64,000 bases of DNA from NCBI GenBank assembly GCA_030068145.1, contig JAPJBO010000052.1:372001-436000 (forward strand), written 5' to 3'. How positions within the stretch are numbered: position 1 is the stretch's first letter; each line of letters begins with the position of its first letter. The notes under the pieces were generated by a model that saw only the letters and a program-made list of their open reading frames with translations, searched no databases and was not told the DNA's origin. The DNA comes from Diplonema papillatum (taxonomy: Eukaryota; Euglenozoa; Diplonemea; Diplonemida; Diplonemidae). A program made the translations under genes and the position numbers. Positions 53,401 to 64,000 of this stretch are shown piece by piece.

Positions 53401-55414
53401 AGAAGTTGTCATTACGTCATCCCCGAGCCGCGAGGATCTCCAAAGCCGTGTTTCTGCGCGGCGTTGCACCTCGTATACCGATGGGTTTCTGAAGACTATG
53501 GAAGCCTTCAAGTCCGACACAGGCAGGCGTGAGTCGGACGAGGGGAATTCGGTCAACTCCAACACGCCGTCCACCGAATCCTTGGGCGACAAGTCCTCGA
53601 CGCCGCAGGACGAACCGAAGCACGTGCGCATCCTTCTCCCGCCGTCCGACCGGAAACCGTCCGGCGAGCTCCAGTCGATCCTCTCCCCCGTCAACAAGCC
53701 GGCTTCCCCGGCCGACGAATCGCGCCACGTCCGCATCCTCCTCCCGACCACTGACCACCACCCGGTGCACCCCGCGGAGCAGCCGCTGTCGCCCTTCACG
53801 GGCTCTCTCGCCCCCCACCCGCCTAGCCGCATCGTCGTGCCCGGCGCTCCGGACGGCGAGCCGAAGTGCTTGTCCCCGCCGATGCACGGCAAAGGCGCGA
53901 GCCCGAAGGACGACGGCATCGAGCCCCCGCGGGAGAAAAAGGAACCTACCCTTCCAGAGGAGACCGCCGCGCAGCCCCAAGAGCCGTCGCTTGTCGACAT
54001 GTGCTCTTCTCCCGCCTGGGAGGCCGTGCAGGGCGGCGTCCAGCTCGTGCGGCAGGCGCACTGCGAGCGGATCGAGTTCGACCCGGCGGCGAACGCGTGG
54101 TCCCGGAAATCGGTCGTCTGCTCCATCTCCCTCGTCGAGGACCGTTCGGAGCTCGCCCTGCAGGGGCAGGCCCGGATGTCGCGCGTTGTCCTGCAGTACG
54201 CCGAGCGCCCCCTCCCCGGCTCGAGCGGCCACCGCAGCGAGCTGCCGCGGGACCTCCCCGTCACGGCGACCGTCCTGTACCAGCCCCTCCCCTCGGCGCC
54301 GCCGGCGTCGACCCTCTTCGAGTGCTGCGCACTCGAAGCCTTCGCCCGCCCCCCCGTCTCGGTGCCGCCTCCGGCGAAGCCCGCGTACGCGGCCCACGGG
54401 GCCAAGGCCAGCCAGGTGCCCGCGAAGCGGCCGCCGACCGACTACAAGCCGTGCCCCCGCCACGGCAAGCCGCCGCAGCCCGACCCGGCGCCCGCGAAGG
54501 CGCAGCCGGCGAAGCCGGAGGAGGCCGCCGCAGCCCCGGTTGCAGACGAGCCGCCGCCCGGTTCGGAGCCCGACGCACCGGCGCCGGAGGCGGTCGAAAG
54601 CGGACGGGGAGAAGAAGACCCAATTTGTTCCAATCAGGGCAGCCCGCCTGCCCAGCCGGCGTGCAGCCCCGCACACGCGCCGGCCGCGCAGCCAAAGGCG
54701 CCCCCGCCGACCCCCGCCGCCGCACCCCCCGCGAAGGCGTCGGCGTTCCGGGAGCTGACCGAGGACCAGTACCGGGCGAACGTCGCGTCGTACGCGGTGG
54801 CCGCCGACTTCGGCCGCGCGTGGAACGAGGCGGTGCCGGAAGCGGCGCTGCAGTTCACGAAGCCGTCCCTCGTCTTCGCCCCGGTGCCGCCGGCACCTGG
54901 CGCGCCGGCCGATGCGCCGGCCGCCCGGCAGATGTACCGGATCGACCTCCCTTGCGAAGACGGGGGTCTGCCGTGGTTCAGCGAGGGCCAGTCTGACCAG
55001 GCTGCGGCTTCGTCGGCGGACCAGGGCGAGGACACCGTCCCATTCTACGGCGTCCCGTCGGCGTCTGATGACGCGGGGCTCCACCGGCTATGGAAGGGCG
55101 ACAAGAAGGTCCGCAGGGGCGATCCCGTGGGTGAGGGGGGCATCCGGATCGAGGAGGTGATGGAGGCGTTCTCCCACTTCACCTTCTGCAAGTCGTCGCG
55201 GGCGCTCATCGTCGTCGTGAAGCGCTTCTACCGCGACACGGTCGTCGACGCCGACGTCGTGCTCGTCGCGAACGACAAACGGGCGAACCACCTGCCCTTC
55301 GGCCGGTTTCAAGTCGCGCACTTCTTCCGGAAGCACCGGTGCGGCCGCCTGTGTCGGCATTTGAACCTCCCTCGCGTGAGCCTCGCGTCCCTCTTCACAA
55401 ATGGCACCTTATAG
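47463..55414 (+). CDS. Repeat-bearing alpha-kinase-like protein, two exons, probable pseudokinase
   Basis: Exon 1 (47463-48242) and exon 2 (51458-55414) meet in phase 0 across a 3,215-base intron: PLYPPQ then VPAGAAAPE; donor gtgtgc, acceptor ccacgcag. The product has 1,578 residues. Most of it is disordered and rich in Ala, Pro and Arg. Residues about 587-889 carry degenerate 26-residue repeats with DRKRSADRASKEAL. The C-terminus resembles an alpha-kinase (MHCK/eEF2K fold). One segment (SISLVEDRSELALQ, GQARMSRVVLQY) sits near 1150 and the rest near 1361-1578, with a Pro-rich insert between. EAFSHFTFCKSS and HFFRKHRCGRLCRHLNLP match family phrases, the latter the zinc site FFxxHxCxxxC. The DLQG and LTDP motifs read VVKRFYRD and VLVANDK, so activity is unlikely. 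The family call is inference from motifs. Confidence 0.6.
48497..50473 (+). mobile_element. Inserted 2-kb element with 55-bp direct repeats and a Cys/His-rich ORF
   Basis: Direct repeats at 48508-48563 and 50419-50473 (cagtgcatgctaa...ctcaatgctaaacaa) flank the insert. Inside, protein-like sequence begins about 48590 and reads in pieces (AEILAERARRANVKWLERK) before the long ORF to 50355. I recognise no transposase, reverse transcriptase or capsid protein, so the class is unknown. It looks broken in its first half, with about two or three interruptions, while the Cys/His part is open. Confidence 0.6.
49249..50355 (+). CDS. Cys/His-rich basic protein with three C-x2-H-x4-C-x2-C units
   Basis: The ORF has 368 codons from the ATG at 49249; the frame is open a little further upstream. 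Residues about 105-205 hold three units of C-x2-H-x4-C-x2-C (CATHHKGKCAVC, CDRHRMTRCVEC, CREHARGPCDDC), each followed by ACC-x-x-x-H-H (for example ACCKAGHH). Such regular ligands imply zinc binding. The rest is Lys-, Pro- and Thr-rich, with the duplicated phrase ARKRNxxRMELxITS near the end, so a nucleic-acid-binding nuclear protein is plausible. The spacing recalls viral and algal cysteine-repeat families but does not match one I can name. It lies within the intron insert, on the same strand as the host gene. Confidence 0.55.
   Translation: MRCMLSAINKLAVQQQLGKCLPGDFKSRTTALSFIGLSSVPGFQPRPRHRMPETGPTIMQQVKTGYGTAPAYPPERTDRARRWVIPRAPLANPDPLHLPHAVPEATKNAPKCATHHKGKCAVCRALGHHHGPTVEACCRHHHTDNDGLPPAVCDRHRMTRCVECNTPTACCKAGHHDCREHARGPCDDCRGLPTLAERRPSACCKKGHHVPEPPKPAPAKPKPTTPRKKGRQKPTTPPRMKRTRQASPKAAKMAKKHAPTEPARATPPRKGQKRARLPTPPNDPAGKPGKKHAARKRNISRMELDITSPATSTSSSSMSGSPPRATASAGQPARKRNKRRMELVITSLLSPFSPALRSSSSYSKNPSL
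50490..50544. repeat. Hairpin and 16-bp palindrome
   Basis: A 9-bp perfect stem (GCCGAAGCT / AGCTTCGGC, loop ttacc, 50490-50512) is followed by the perfect palindrome CTTAACCATGGTTAAG (50529-50544), just outside the right direct repeat. Confidence 0.85.
51005..51425. repeat. Minisatellite of about 43 bp, about 9 units, next to a splice acceptor
   Basis: Each unit contains gattctgccaaacactaata, cacggtatcc and a run of C before catg. The right-hand units drift (ctaaactacgctttcccccc) and the C-runs create pyrimidine tracts near the acceptor at 51457. Confidence 0.9.
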
Positions 55415-57696
55415 TGGGACTTCCACAGGCGTGCACACTATGCTTCTCGTGCCTGCTGTATCGCGGATCGAAGCGTTTCGTGCGAATTGCCTGAAGTTAC
55501 ACAGGACAGAGAACAACAGGCTACCCACGACACTATGCCTCGCGCAAGCAAGCCGTATCGCGGACCGAAGCGTTTATCTGTTTACTGCTTGCATCCGCTT
55601 GTCACTCGCAAACTTTGATGTCGACGACCTTGTCTCCTCAACATGACGAAAACGGTGTGAGATACAGTGAGTAAACAGTTCAGCCCGCGATATGGCTTGC
55701 TCTCGGCTGTTGTCATCGCTGCTGAGAAACTTCAAGGCTATGCTACCCCATGCTACACAGGTGTAGATATGTGGACACATCCGCTGCGAGGACGACCTCG
55801 ACACAATCTCGTGGTCTGGGGCGGGCGGGATATCTTCCTATTTCAGCAGCTCCTGAGGAGTGGTATCAGCACGTAGTAGCTACATACACGACTTAGGTGT
55901 ACCCTTTTGGGGCCACAGACGGCACTACATGTGTACATACGCATCCATTACGGCGCAGGTGTAGACCCACAATCATCTGCCATTCGTGGTACACAGCACT
56001 CTCTGCGGCCGCACCTTTAGCGGCATCTCGCTGCTGCGAGTCTCCTCTCTTTGACTGCCTGGAAACGGGCACAGATTGATGTTGCGCCTACTCGCAGTTC
56101 AAACGATTGTCGACTAGGTAGCCGGAAGTATCTCAACATAGTGTTTTGCTCGAAGACGTGTTCCATGAAAGGCTTCCTCTACCGAATGCTACCTCCGACT
56201 GTGATTCCCGGCGTTTTCCCGCTGCTCTGACGCAGAGGGATCGGATTGCGCCATGTAGTACCCCTCAATTCGATCAAGCAACCAGCTCGCGAGAGCTCTC
56301 AATGAATGTAGTCGCGCTGCAAGTGATTACCCTCAAACAAACACACAAGTTTTAATGATAAGCCGCAAAGGTTTCCGAGCACGGATATTCCGCAGGGCTT
56401 AGAGTACTATATTTGCGGCAATACTTGCGCACGCCGCAGGGACCCGACGGGTCCCACTTCCTTCCACCTTTCTGGGATGCTCGGCTTGCTTTGACGTGAG
56501 TGAAGCTGCTTCTTTTTCGCCTTCACGCCCGCTCATGTCCCTCCTCGTGCCTGTTTTGTTTTTGTTTTTTTTACGCTGGGATGCTTGCGAGGGGATTGCT
56601 TTCTCGCGTCGTTTCCCCCTACCTCCCCCGTCCGCGCTGTCAGGGGCACTCTGGCTGTGAAGTGCTACGAGCAGCCAGCTGAGTGAACCAGGCTCGCGCC
56701 GCTGTCGCGTCTGCCGACTTCCGCGCTGATGGAGATGCGCTCAAATCTCTACCAGTGCTCCTTTTCACTGGGGTTTTGTGTTTGAGACGGCTCGGACCTA
56801 TTCGGGTTGTTTAAGCTTCTGTTGCGAGACGGCTTGCCGGTTGCCTCAGTTTCGCTCGGATCGACCATGATAGGAATGGGTTGAAGAGGTACGTCGTCAG
56901 CGAAAGTTATCGGCGTCTTCGATGGTCTTCTTGAGCCCGGTGGCGGACTGAAACACGGCGCGGATAGGACCTTTCCAAGCACGCACGGTGAACTCCAGGC
57001 GGGTGGGTGTGTGGAGCCGAACCGAGAAAAAGCTTGGCGACTCGCGCCTTTCGGGTGCGGGTCGAGTGTCGCCCCGTATTGCTCCCTCACCACACCCGAA
57101 CTGCAACACTTTGCGCACGCCTCTTGAGGGACTGACCCCTCTATCATATTTTTAACATAAGCGCCAGCTTGAAAGGAAATGCTCGACGATGCTGCCCGAC
57201 AAAGAACAGAAGGGATCCCAAGTGCTGCAACTACCGAACCACGTGTTGAACGGACGTGAGGTCATGCGGGTCTACCCCTACACGACAAATCACACAACAG
57301 GTCAAAAGTCCTGAGTGAGAAAACAACACACGGTGGTGTAAGCGAAGAACAAATCAGATTGTGTTTGTATCGTATTTGCCCCTTACCTCTATATTTCCCC
57401 CCTTCCATTCGGAGTCGAAGCAGCTACGTCGAGTATTTTCACCGCGGGGTGTTGTGCGCCCTCGTTCTTCGTCCCGGGTTTCGCTCGTGAACGCAAGCTA
57501 TGAGCTCTAGGGGGTGATGTGGCAGGAGCGTGGTTGTTAAATGGTGTCCCTCGGCGCAGTGTTTATTTCGATTGTCCAGGGTGCCTTGCAGACCGATCGC
57601 AGTGTCTAGTCGAAAACCTTCATGCCCTTCCAGTCCGATCCCCAGCTACCGACCAGCTGGAGGTCAGCGTGCGCTGTAAATGCAACATGATGGGCC

Positions 57697-57727
<31 letters not shown>

Positions 57728-59526
57728 ACCTGATCTCTCAGCGTTGCCATTCAGGGCACTGGGCAGAAGCCACATTCCACTCGCCACCGCTATGATGAAG
57801 CGAAATGCTATGGTTTAGTTAACCAGTTGGATTCCTCGTGTTCGTAACAGTTCCAAGCTGACACTTCATTCTCCACCCCGGAGTCATAAGGATTTTGGGA
57901 GACACCTATGAGTTCGTAGGACAATGCGAGGCCGCAGACACCTTGTTTGCAAGACACATCGCAGCGCACGATTCGTGGTCAGGACCTTGGTCCTAACCCG
58001 CCGGCGCTAAGATCCGAGCAAAATAATGGAGGAAAATGAACGAAAACGGGCATCCTGTCCGAGGGTTCGGTTCTTTGTTTTGACTCAGTGCTCGTGCGAA
58101 GGTATTGCGTAACAGCTATTCGTGTGGCCTTCTCGCAGCGCGCTTGTCATTTGTTGTGAAAGGGCGAACGGCGTACTGGTGGTTTCGAAACCAGGGTAAA
58201 ATAAAGAGCCAATAAACGCTAGAAAACAAGTCGGGAGGTCGATGAAACCGGCACAGGCAAAACAAAACGAAGCGCCTGTCATTTTCTTTTGGAAAATATA
58301 ACGTACATGAACAAGCTATGCGGGCCCAGCTTGGCCATGAAGCGAACGCGACAACTTGCTCGGGATCCCTTTGCGTGGACCAGCCGCGACATTATCTAGT
58401 ACTAATAATCTTGCCGGTTGCCCCGCAATGAATCGCGAAGACTGAACATAAAAAAGACGTAGCCAGCTTGTTTTAATTGGTCAGAACTCCTCGAAATGCA
58501 ACAGGGTAAAACCAAGTGGAAACCGATCAACCGGTCCACACAAACAGGAGGTGCGGAGAAATGAGGACTCCTCTACGGTACCTCAAAGTCCAGAAGTACC
58601 AGGGTAAAGAAAAGAAGGCTCAGAATACCGTCACCAAAGGCACGAGAAGGCACGAATGAAAGATGTTGTCGATAAAGAATACCACAGTTTTGTTTCATTC
58701 CCTCACTTTTTTTTGTTGTTTGCGCAACCTGTTTGAAGCTAGTTGCGACACAACCACCCACCACACCGCCACCTTAAAATAATGACAGGCGCCCTTGTAA
58801 TCATACAGAGCCCCAGAGGCTCCGGGGAGAGCACACGTCACACACTGCACGCACCCTCCTTCTTCGCAGTGAAGAGATCCGAACCTCCCTGACTGTTCAC
58901 GACGGAGTAAAAACTTTCACTCTAAACACAAGTCCATCCCCTAGAACACGAGTCCGATTTCACGGCGTTGGGAAAAACCACATTTATTCCCGTTTTCACA
59001 ATTCTTCCCCTTCCCATTTTGACTCCCAGCTCAACAGTCAACCGGAGACTCTACACTACCGGGGGGGGTTTCAGCCTCGAAATATTGCGTGTCCGGAGAT
59101 GTGCTGGCCGATCGATTTGGCTCTCGATTTTCACCCTGCTTCATCCCCGGGAAAACATTGCGCTTCACATATTTGTTGTCAGTTTGCCTTGGTTCCCTGC
59201 CTTTCTCCCTAACTTCCCGGATCAGAAAGTGTAGTGGTTCATGTACTCGAAGAAAAATAACCGAATGCTGGATGTGGTCCGGTGTGGTGATCTTTATTTG
59301 CTGGACCTCGGCTCCTTTCGGAAAACCATGTCACCTGAATCCACACCGTCACTGCCCAACGCAAGTTCACTTCACCAGGCTATGCCTTCGGCCTCGCCGT
59401 CAGAGTATGACAGCAACTGGAAGGCCCAAGCTTGAGAACGCACCGGAAGGAACCACACACAAGAAGCGCAAAATTGACTTACCGTAGTTGGAATAATGTT
59501 GAACTGGGCTACTGGAACGGGTAAAT
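55415..59526. other. No gene seen; R1 and R2 fragments
   Basis: R1 relics lie at 56655-56740 and 56946-56995 and an R2 copy at 57154-57350. Short frames (for example 59241-59435, MYSKKNNRMLDVVRCGDLYL) read passably but cannot be supported. The accggagactct relic at about 59039 ends in a G-tract like those at 9541 and 17131. Confidence 0.5.
57154..57350 (+). repeat. Dispersed repeat R2, copy
   Basis: Matches 31853-32060 almost base for base. It is followed by a further tail (57340-57410) that is shared with 38041-38110 in the TPR intron. Confidence 0.85.
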
Positions 59527-59530
59527 GACA

Positions 59531-59789
59531 GACCGGGTAAAACCTGGGACACCCGGAGGGTCTCCCAGGTAGTCTCCTCTGCGTGACTGCACCAGTGGTG
59601 GCTCCTATGGCAGCGGCATCTAGGGTCGAGCTGAGTATTGAGCATCCCAAGGCTCGGGCAAGCACCATGGGCGCGATGTTCTGCAAAGTACGCAAAGTCG
59701 CAAACCCCGAAAATAATAATAATGCCGAACCGGGTAAAACCTGGGACACCCAGCCCATTTTGGGAGGTGTTCCAGGTTTTACCCGGTTC
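59531..59789. repeat. Pair of related fold-back repeats
   Basis: The segment 59727-59789 has 18-bp perfect arms (gaaccgggtaaaacctgg and its complement) extended by five more pairs after one mismatch. The same left arm appears at 59531-59554, followed by its own shorter complement (to about 59573). This is typical of a fold-back element. Confidence 0.8.
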
Positions 59790-61855
59790 AACATTAATCC
59801 AGATACGGTATCATACACATACGTGCACATTGTTGTCGCTGAGTTTCGGGCGGGTCTATACAGTCCGAATGGACCCAGGCAGGCGTAACGCACTGAGCAG
59901 CGTTGTCGTTCCGAGGATGTGAGCCTTGTGACCGGTGCCTACGGTTATCTCCTGATCCGCCCCATTAAAGAGTGGGGTTGGTTGAGGAGAAACCCGGATG
60001 TGGATTTGGAAAAACGATCGCAGCGTGCATAACAAGTGAGCCCGACGCACACGAGTGACATGGTGAGGGGCTTGCGGTTTAGGACCCCCAACCTTATTTT
60101 TCTCCACCCAGGAATGGCGAGGTCGACGACCACAATAAGCACTTGTGCAGAAAGACTATCTGTAGAGAATCTTTTTTTTTTTTCGAGACATTGCAATGTG
60201 TTCCAAAAATGTAAGCCTGAGCAATGAGCGAACTAACACCAAACTGAAGATTCATGTCACTGTCACAGTTTACATGTCCGTGCTTCACATGGAGATCCCT
60301 AACTCAAGACATACCAGGTGAAAAATAAGAAGAACAACCTGAAGAGTGGCCTGGAACTCGGCCTGCTCAAAAAAAAAAAGAAGTGTGTGGATGCGTCAAC
60401 GCAACAGTTTTTGAAAGGAAAGCGAAAGAGCGAAGGCATATTTTTATACGCACCTGCGTTGCAGGAAATACTTGAGGAGGTTGCAAAATATCCAATAAAT
60501 ATCCAGCTGCAAAATATCAAAGGAGGTAAATGTGCTGTAGCGCACACGAAACGTGGGTTCAACAAAAAAGACCCACTTTGTAGTTGTATTGTTTCTCCCC
60601 CTCTGGCCTCCTTCGAAGTAAGCACAAGGCAGCCCCTCGAGTATTTTTGCCATACGCTTGGCCCTGACTGGGGAATTGCTGGGGACAGTGGGGGGGAAAA
60701 TAAGCAAAGAGACCACCATGTCGACAAAAAACGACGGAAAAGAAGAAAGAGCGTCGACCTGGCAAAAAAGAAAACAGAAGAATGAACACGATTTTCAAGC
60801 ACAAAGACAAAAAAAAACCAGTTCCTTGTTTTCGGCCCCAGCTTGAAATCTACCGAAACAATACCAACCAAATCAAAACAAATATGCAAAATATAGAAGC
60901 CGTGTCCCACGAGGAACGGCTGGCAGGGTGCTGTCCTTGCTAGGATCCTCGTTGCTCACGTATTCGCACGTTTCCGCGGTCTTGTCACTTGTGAGTGAAA
61001 CGTCCGGGAGAATAGAGCGAACTTCGAAGTACTCCCCGTACCATAACATTCGTTCCGGCTTCAAGACTTCTCTCGGTGAAACCAAACGAAGCTCCATTAA
61101 GTTGGGCCCGCCCTGCTTGAGGTTCGTAGCAAACGCTTTGAGTTTCGTTTGTGCTCGCAGCAGATCACCACCAAATTTTGTTTTCCCTCCCCCGCCAAAA
61201 TACAAATGAACCGGGCCGAGTAGGAGTTCGATTGCCCACCTGAAACCACTTCCAGGATTTGGGTTCGTGGTAGTGCGATCGACTAAAAGCTTTAGTTTTG
61301 CTTTCTTCTCCTCGCGGGGTGTACGCGGTGTGGGTACCAGGAAAAGCCTGCTACACGGCAGCCAGGCAATCCTGGGTTGGTGCCGGGCGTAAGCGTTGAA
61401 CAAAAGATACCCATTTCTAGTAGCTGCACTCCTCCTACCTTGACGAAATAAGCACCGGTGGCCCCATTGGAGTAGAAAACCTGAAATGAGATAACACCCC
61501 GCATGCCCAAGGTTGGTAGGAGACGATTCGGAAACTGGAGGGCTCAAAGTCTCTCGGCATATCATCTCTCCCCGTTCGGTTATTTTTTGTGTAAACCGTC
61601 CGTCGACGTTTGTAACCGCAGTATAACTAAGGTCCGAACGAGAAACCCCTTTTATTGTCCCCAATGGAGCCGCGGCCGTAGCGCCTCCTGCGTATCGACT
61701 CCCGCCCGCCGTAGAAGGTACGAGAGAAGTGAGAAGACCGCAATCTCCCCGGAGAGAGCGTATCTTGTCTCTTCCTCTCTCTCTCTCTCTCTGTCACCAA
61801 ACGACTGTTGCTGCATCGTGGGCCGCTTTACAGACACTACGCGAGGGGATGGGGG
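59790..61855. other. No gene seen; R2-related sequence
   Basis: The segment 60440-60660 is R2-related. A minus frame at 60873-61664 (MELRLVSPREVLKPERM) is long enough to note, but its upstream part reads as repeat and it has no recognisable domain. Confidence 0.45.
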
Positions 61856-62045
61856 GATTGCAAGAACGTGCTTGGTATGGATATGTGCTCAACACCGCAC
61901 TGATCCCGTCTGCGCCGTGTTTCGGTCCTTTGGACACATAAGGCGGACCATCATCAGCGCGGAACCTGAGTGTCTGTAGACAGGACAGCGGTGTGAGTCT
62001 GGTTTGTCAGGCAGCTCGTCACAGCCAGGACCACCCGTGCTACTA
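61856..62045 (-). repeat. Dispersed repeat R1, inverted copy
   Basis: The complement runs from tagcacgggtggtcctggct to cacgttcttgcaatcc, as in the 14.1-kb copy, with a shorter gap after gacgagct. Confidence 0.85.
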
Positions 62046-63270
62046 GAGAGAGAGAGGGGATGGGGGGGAGGCGGAAGCTGAGGAAGCGCGCGCAGCGCAG
62101 CAGGGATGAATAAAGAAATGCCGGCAAAGGAGGGGGAGGGCTCGGGTTGCAAGGCTGCCCAGATTGCTGTGCCATCAGAAGGCCGGGTAAACCCAACGGT
62201 GACATTGACGCCTGTTGCAGGTGTCCCCCATTGTCTTTCAAAGCTTCGTCAACATACCCCAGGTAGCCGCCAGTGGCGAATTACAGGGGGTGCCTGCCCC
62301 GGGAACGCAGCAAACACCCGAACCCCAGAGCGGGCGAGCATGCGCCGTAGCCCCGCACAAACCACGGATACATCTGCCATGATCTGGGTTTCGTGCGGGG
62401 CGTAAGCGTCCTACACAAGCAAACCGCACCGCCGAGTGTGGTATTTTGTTTTTTCCCCTTCTATTTTCTCGATATAGTCTTTCGTTTCACGCTTGGTGGC
62501 TGTCTCCGAACGTCCCTCATGAGTGAGGCTCGGCAGCTATTGCATGCAGCATTTCCCCTTCACGCAGGCAACGCGCGGGTCTTTCAAATGGGGGCCCTCG
62601 TAGATACACCTGGCAGTCGATGGTCGGGTTCTGGTGGGGTGCTAGCCAAAGTAGTAGCTTCAGCCTTCTGGTGCAGAGCGGCTGACGCTCTTCAAGAAGC
62701 CGAGTAGAGTATAGGCAATCGACGATGTACCTCGCGGACCGTCGGATTGTGCGCGATCTATGCGCAAAACCGGGATTTTGCGCCATAGCACGGCTCCTAT
62801 TCCTCCGTTCGCTACTACAACTATTCTGACGACCATGTTACTCCGTTGCCAACCCGAGAAAACCATCGTATATTCACTCCTCGCTTGTCCACCCACCCGC
62901 CCCGTTTGCAGGTGTCCCGGCGGCGTCACGACGTTCGCGGCAGACCCCTATGGCGCAATAAATACTACCTACATACTATATCAATGTCAAACCATGTCGA
63001 AAAACAGACAGCCGCTGCACAGCATAGTCCACGGTGGCCCACACAGCTCTTGTACTCAAAATATCGCAATGCTCAACGTTACATATCAAATGCCTTCGAA
63101 AGTGAAAACGCAAAAACGAGCGCCAGAATCGCAAGAAATGGGCAGGTGACTGGCGCATGATAATTCATGTCGTTCGTGCACATCGAAAATCTCAGAAACC
63201 CCCAGACACGGTCATATAAGCCTTCTTCCTGAGACGGATTGCGTGTGTCTCTCGTAAAATGGGCGGGCCT
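62046..63270. other. No firm gene
   Basis: A 62-codon frame (62519-62707, MSEARQLLHAAFPLHAGNAR) is the only protein-like stretch and has no family match. Confidence 0.45.
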
Positions 63271-63395
63271 GCTGTGGCGAGCGACGAGCAGCTGCCCGAC
63301 AAGCCAGACACACACCGCCGTCCAATCTGCAGACACTCAGGTTCCGCGCCGACAATGGTCCGCCTTACGTGGCTTGTACGGTGCACATAAGACCT
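63271..63395 (+). repeat. Dispersed repeat R1, diverged copy
   Basis: Shares tctgcagacactcaggttcc and the flanking order with the other R1 copies. Its right edge reads gtacggtgcacataagacct, close to the 20-bp satellite unit further right. Confidence 0.75.
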
Positions 63396-63734
63396 GCAGT
63401 TTACTGAGGGAATTGGCACATCGAATTGTCATCAGTGCTCGTAATCAATTCAGACCACTCTAACCAGAGGTGGGTCGTGGTGAGTATAAACGCAAAACAA
63501 ATCCGAGGTGATCGTCTTGGTGGGCGTTGGCAGACCATTCCTTTCATCCCGTTCGCAAGTTAGTCTGTTGCTAGGTTTAAATGGCAATGCTTCCCTCTCT
63601 CTTCGACTTGTCTCGAGGAAAGCGCGTCGGTGAATAAGTTGAAATGGGTTTCAATTGTTTAGCTTGGCGATTCGTAAACGAAAGAACCCCAGACGCAACG
63701 AGCAGCAGACAAGGAGATACCGTGCCAATTTCTG

Positions 63735-64000
63735 TAAGGTGCAGATAAGACCTATAAGGTGCAGATAAGACCTGTAAGGTGCAGATAAGACCTATACGGT
63801 GCAGATAAGACCTGTAAAGTGCAGATAAGACCTGTAAGGTGCAGATAAGACCTGTAAGGTGCAGATAAGACCTGTAAGGTGCAGGTACGACCTGTAAAGT
63901 GCAGATAAGACCTATACGGCGCAGATAAGACCTGTAAGGTGCAGATAAGACCTATACGGTGCAGATAACCTGTAAAGTGCAGATAAGACCTGTAAGGTGC
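63735..64000. repeat. 20-bp satellite, 13 or more units, continues past the window
   Basis: The unit is tgtaaggtgcagataagacc, with variants at a few fixed positions (tataaggtg, tatacggtg, tgtaaagtg). One unit is shortened near 63965. The array is cut by the window end. Confidence 0.95.

Noticed and set aside
52564-54405. 613-codon minus ORF
   Set aside because: Antisense shadow of the repeat-rich exon of the alpha-kinase-like gene.
60873-61664. 263-codon minus ORF
   Set aside because: Part of it lies in R2-like sequence and no domain is visible; the last third reads passably but is not enough.
63735-64000. CRISPR-like look of the 20-bp array
   Set aside because: The repeats are contiguous without unique spacers and the context is eukaryotic.
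1-64000. tRNA, rRNA and snRNA genes
   Set aside because: I looked for box A/B pairs, cloverleaf ends and known core phrases on both strands and found none I could defend; a tRNAscan or Infernal run would decide.

Overview
The window is nuclear DNA of a unicellular eukaryote, probably a protist or alga; I cannot name it to genus. Several genes need GT-AG introns (350 to 3,215 bases, phases 0, 1 and 2) to read through. The gene set is eukaryotic: a coilin-like protein, a syntaxin-16/Tlg2-type SNARE, a ubiquitin-like-domain protein, a MINPP1-type histidine phosphatase, a FYVE-finger protein, a TRIM-like protein, an NSUN5/Rcm1 rRNA methyltransferase, a TPR protein and an alpha-kinase-like protein. 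Genes are sparse, about one per 4 to 6 kb. They are GC-rich and use long exons, and the spaces between them are full of satellites, palindromes and dispersed repeats. No RNA gene and no CRISPR array was seen. Layout: 0-1.3 kb holds an unrecognised minus-strand gene or gene remnant. 1.7-9.5 kb is a DIRS-type (tyrosine recombinase) retroelement fossil that encloses a 2.4-kb array of 85-bp units ending in a 49-bp perfect palindrome. 10.8-13.8 kb is a coilin-like gene with added RNA-binding domains. 14.9-16.8 kb is decayed minus-strand coding sequence. 17.9-25.8 kb carries the SNARE, UBL-protein, phosphatase and FYVE genes. 27.8-29.0 kb is a 57-bp minisatellite. 30.3-31.2 kb is a two-exon single-span membrane protein. 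33.6-34.9 kb is the TRIM-like gene, with its 3' end triplicated. 36.9-40.1 kb is a three-exon TPR gene with a decayed extra exon copy in intron 1. 41.1-44.5 kb is NSUN5, preceded by two decayed copies of its own 5' end. 45.5-46.1 kb is a triplicated repeat. 47.5-55.4 kb is a two-exon gene of 1,578 codons ending in an alpha-kinase-like domain without the usual catalytic motifs; its intron holds a foreign 2-kb element with a Cys/His-rich ORF. 55.4-64.0 kb has no convincing gene, only dispersed repeats, hairpins and a 20-bp satellite that runs off the end. How the genes relate: they belong to separate household systems (Cajal-body and ribosomal RNA biogenesis, endosomal traffic, inositol phosphate turnover, ubiquitin) and do not form a cluster. 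The shared theme is genomic. Partial tandem duplications of gene ends occur at three loci, and at least two dispersed repeat families also lie within introns. The most unusual proteins are the coilin fused to cold-shock, RRM-like and zinc-knuckle modules, the repeat-bearing alpha-kinase relative, and the intron-borne protein with three C-x2-H-x4-C-x2-C units.
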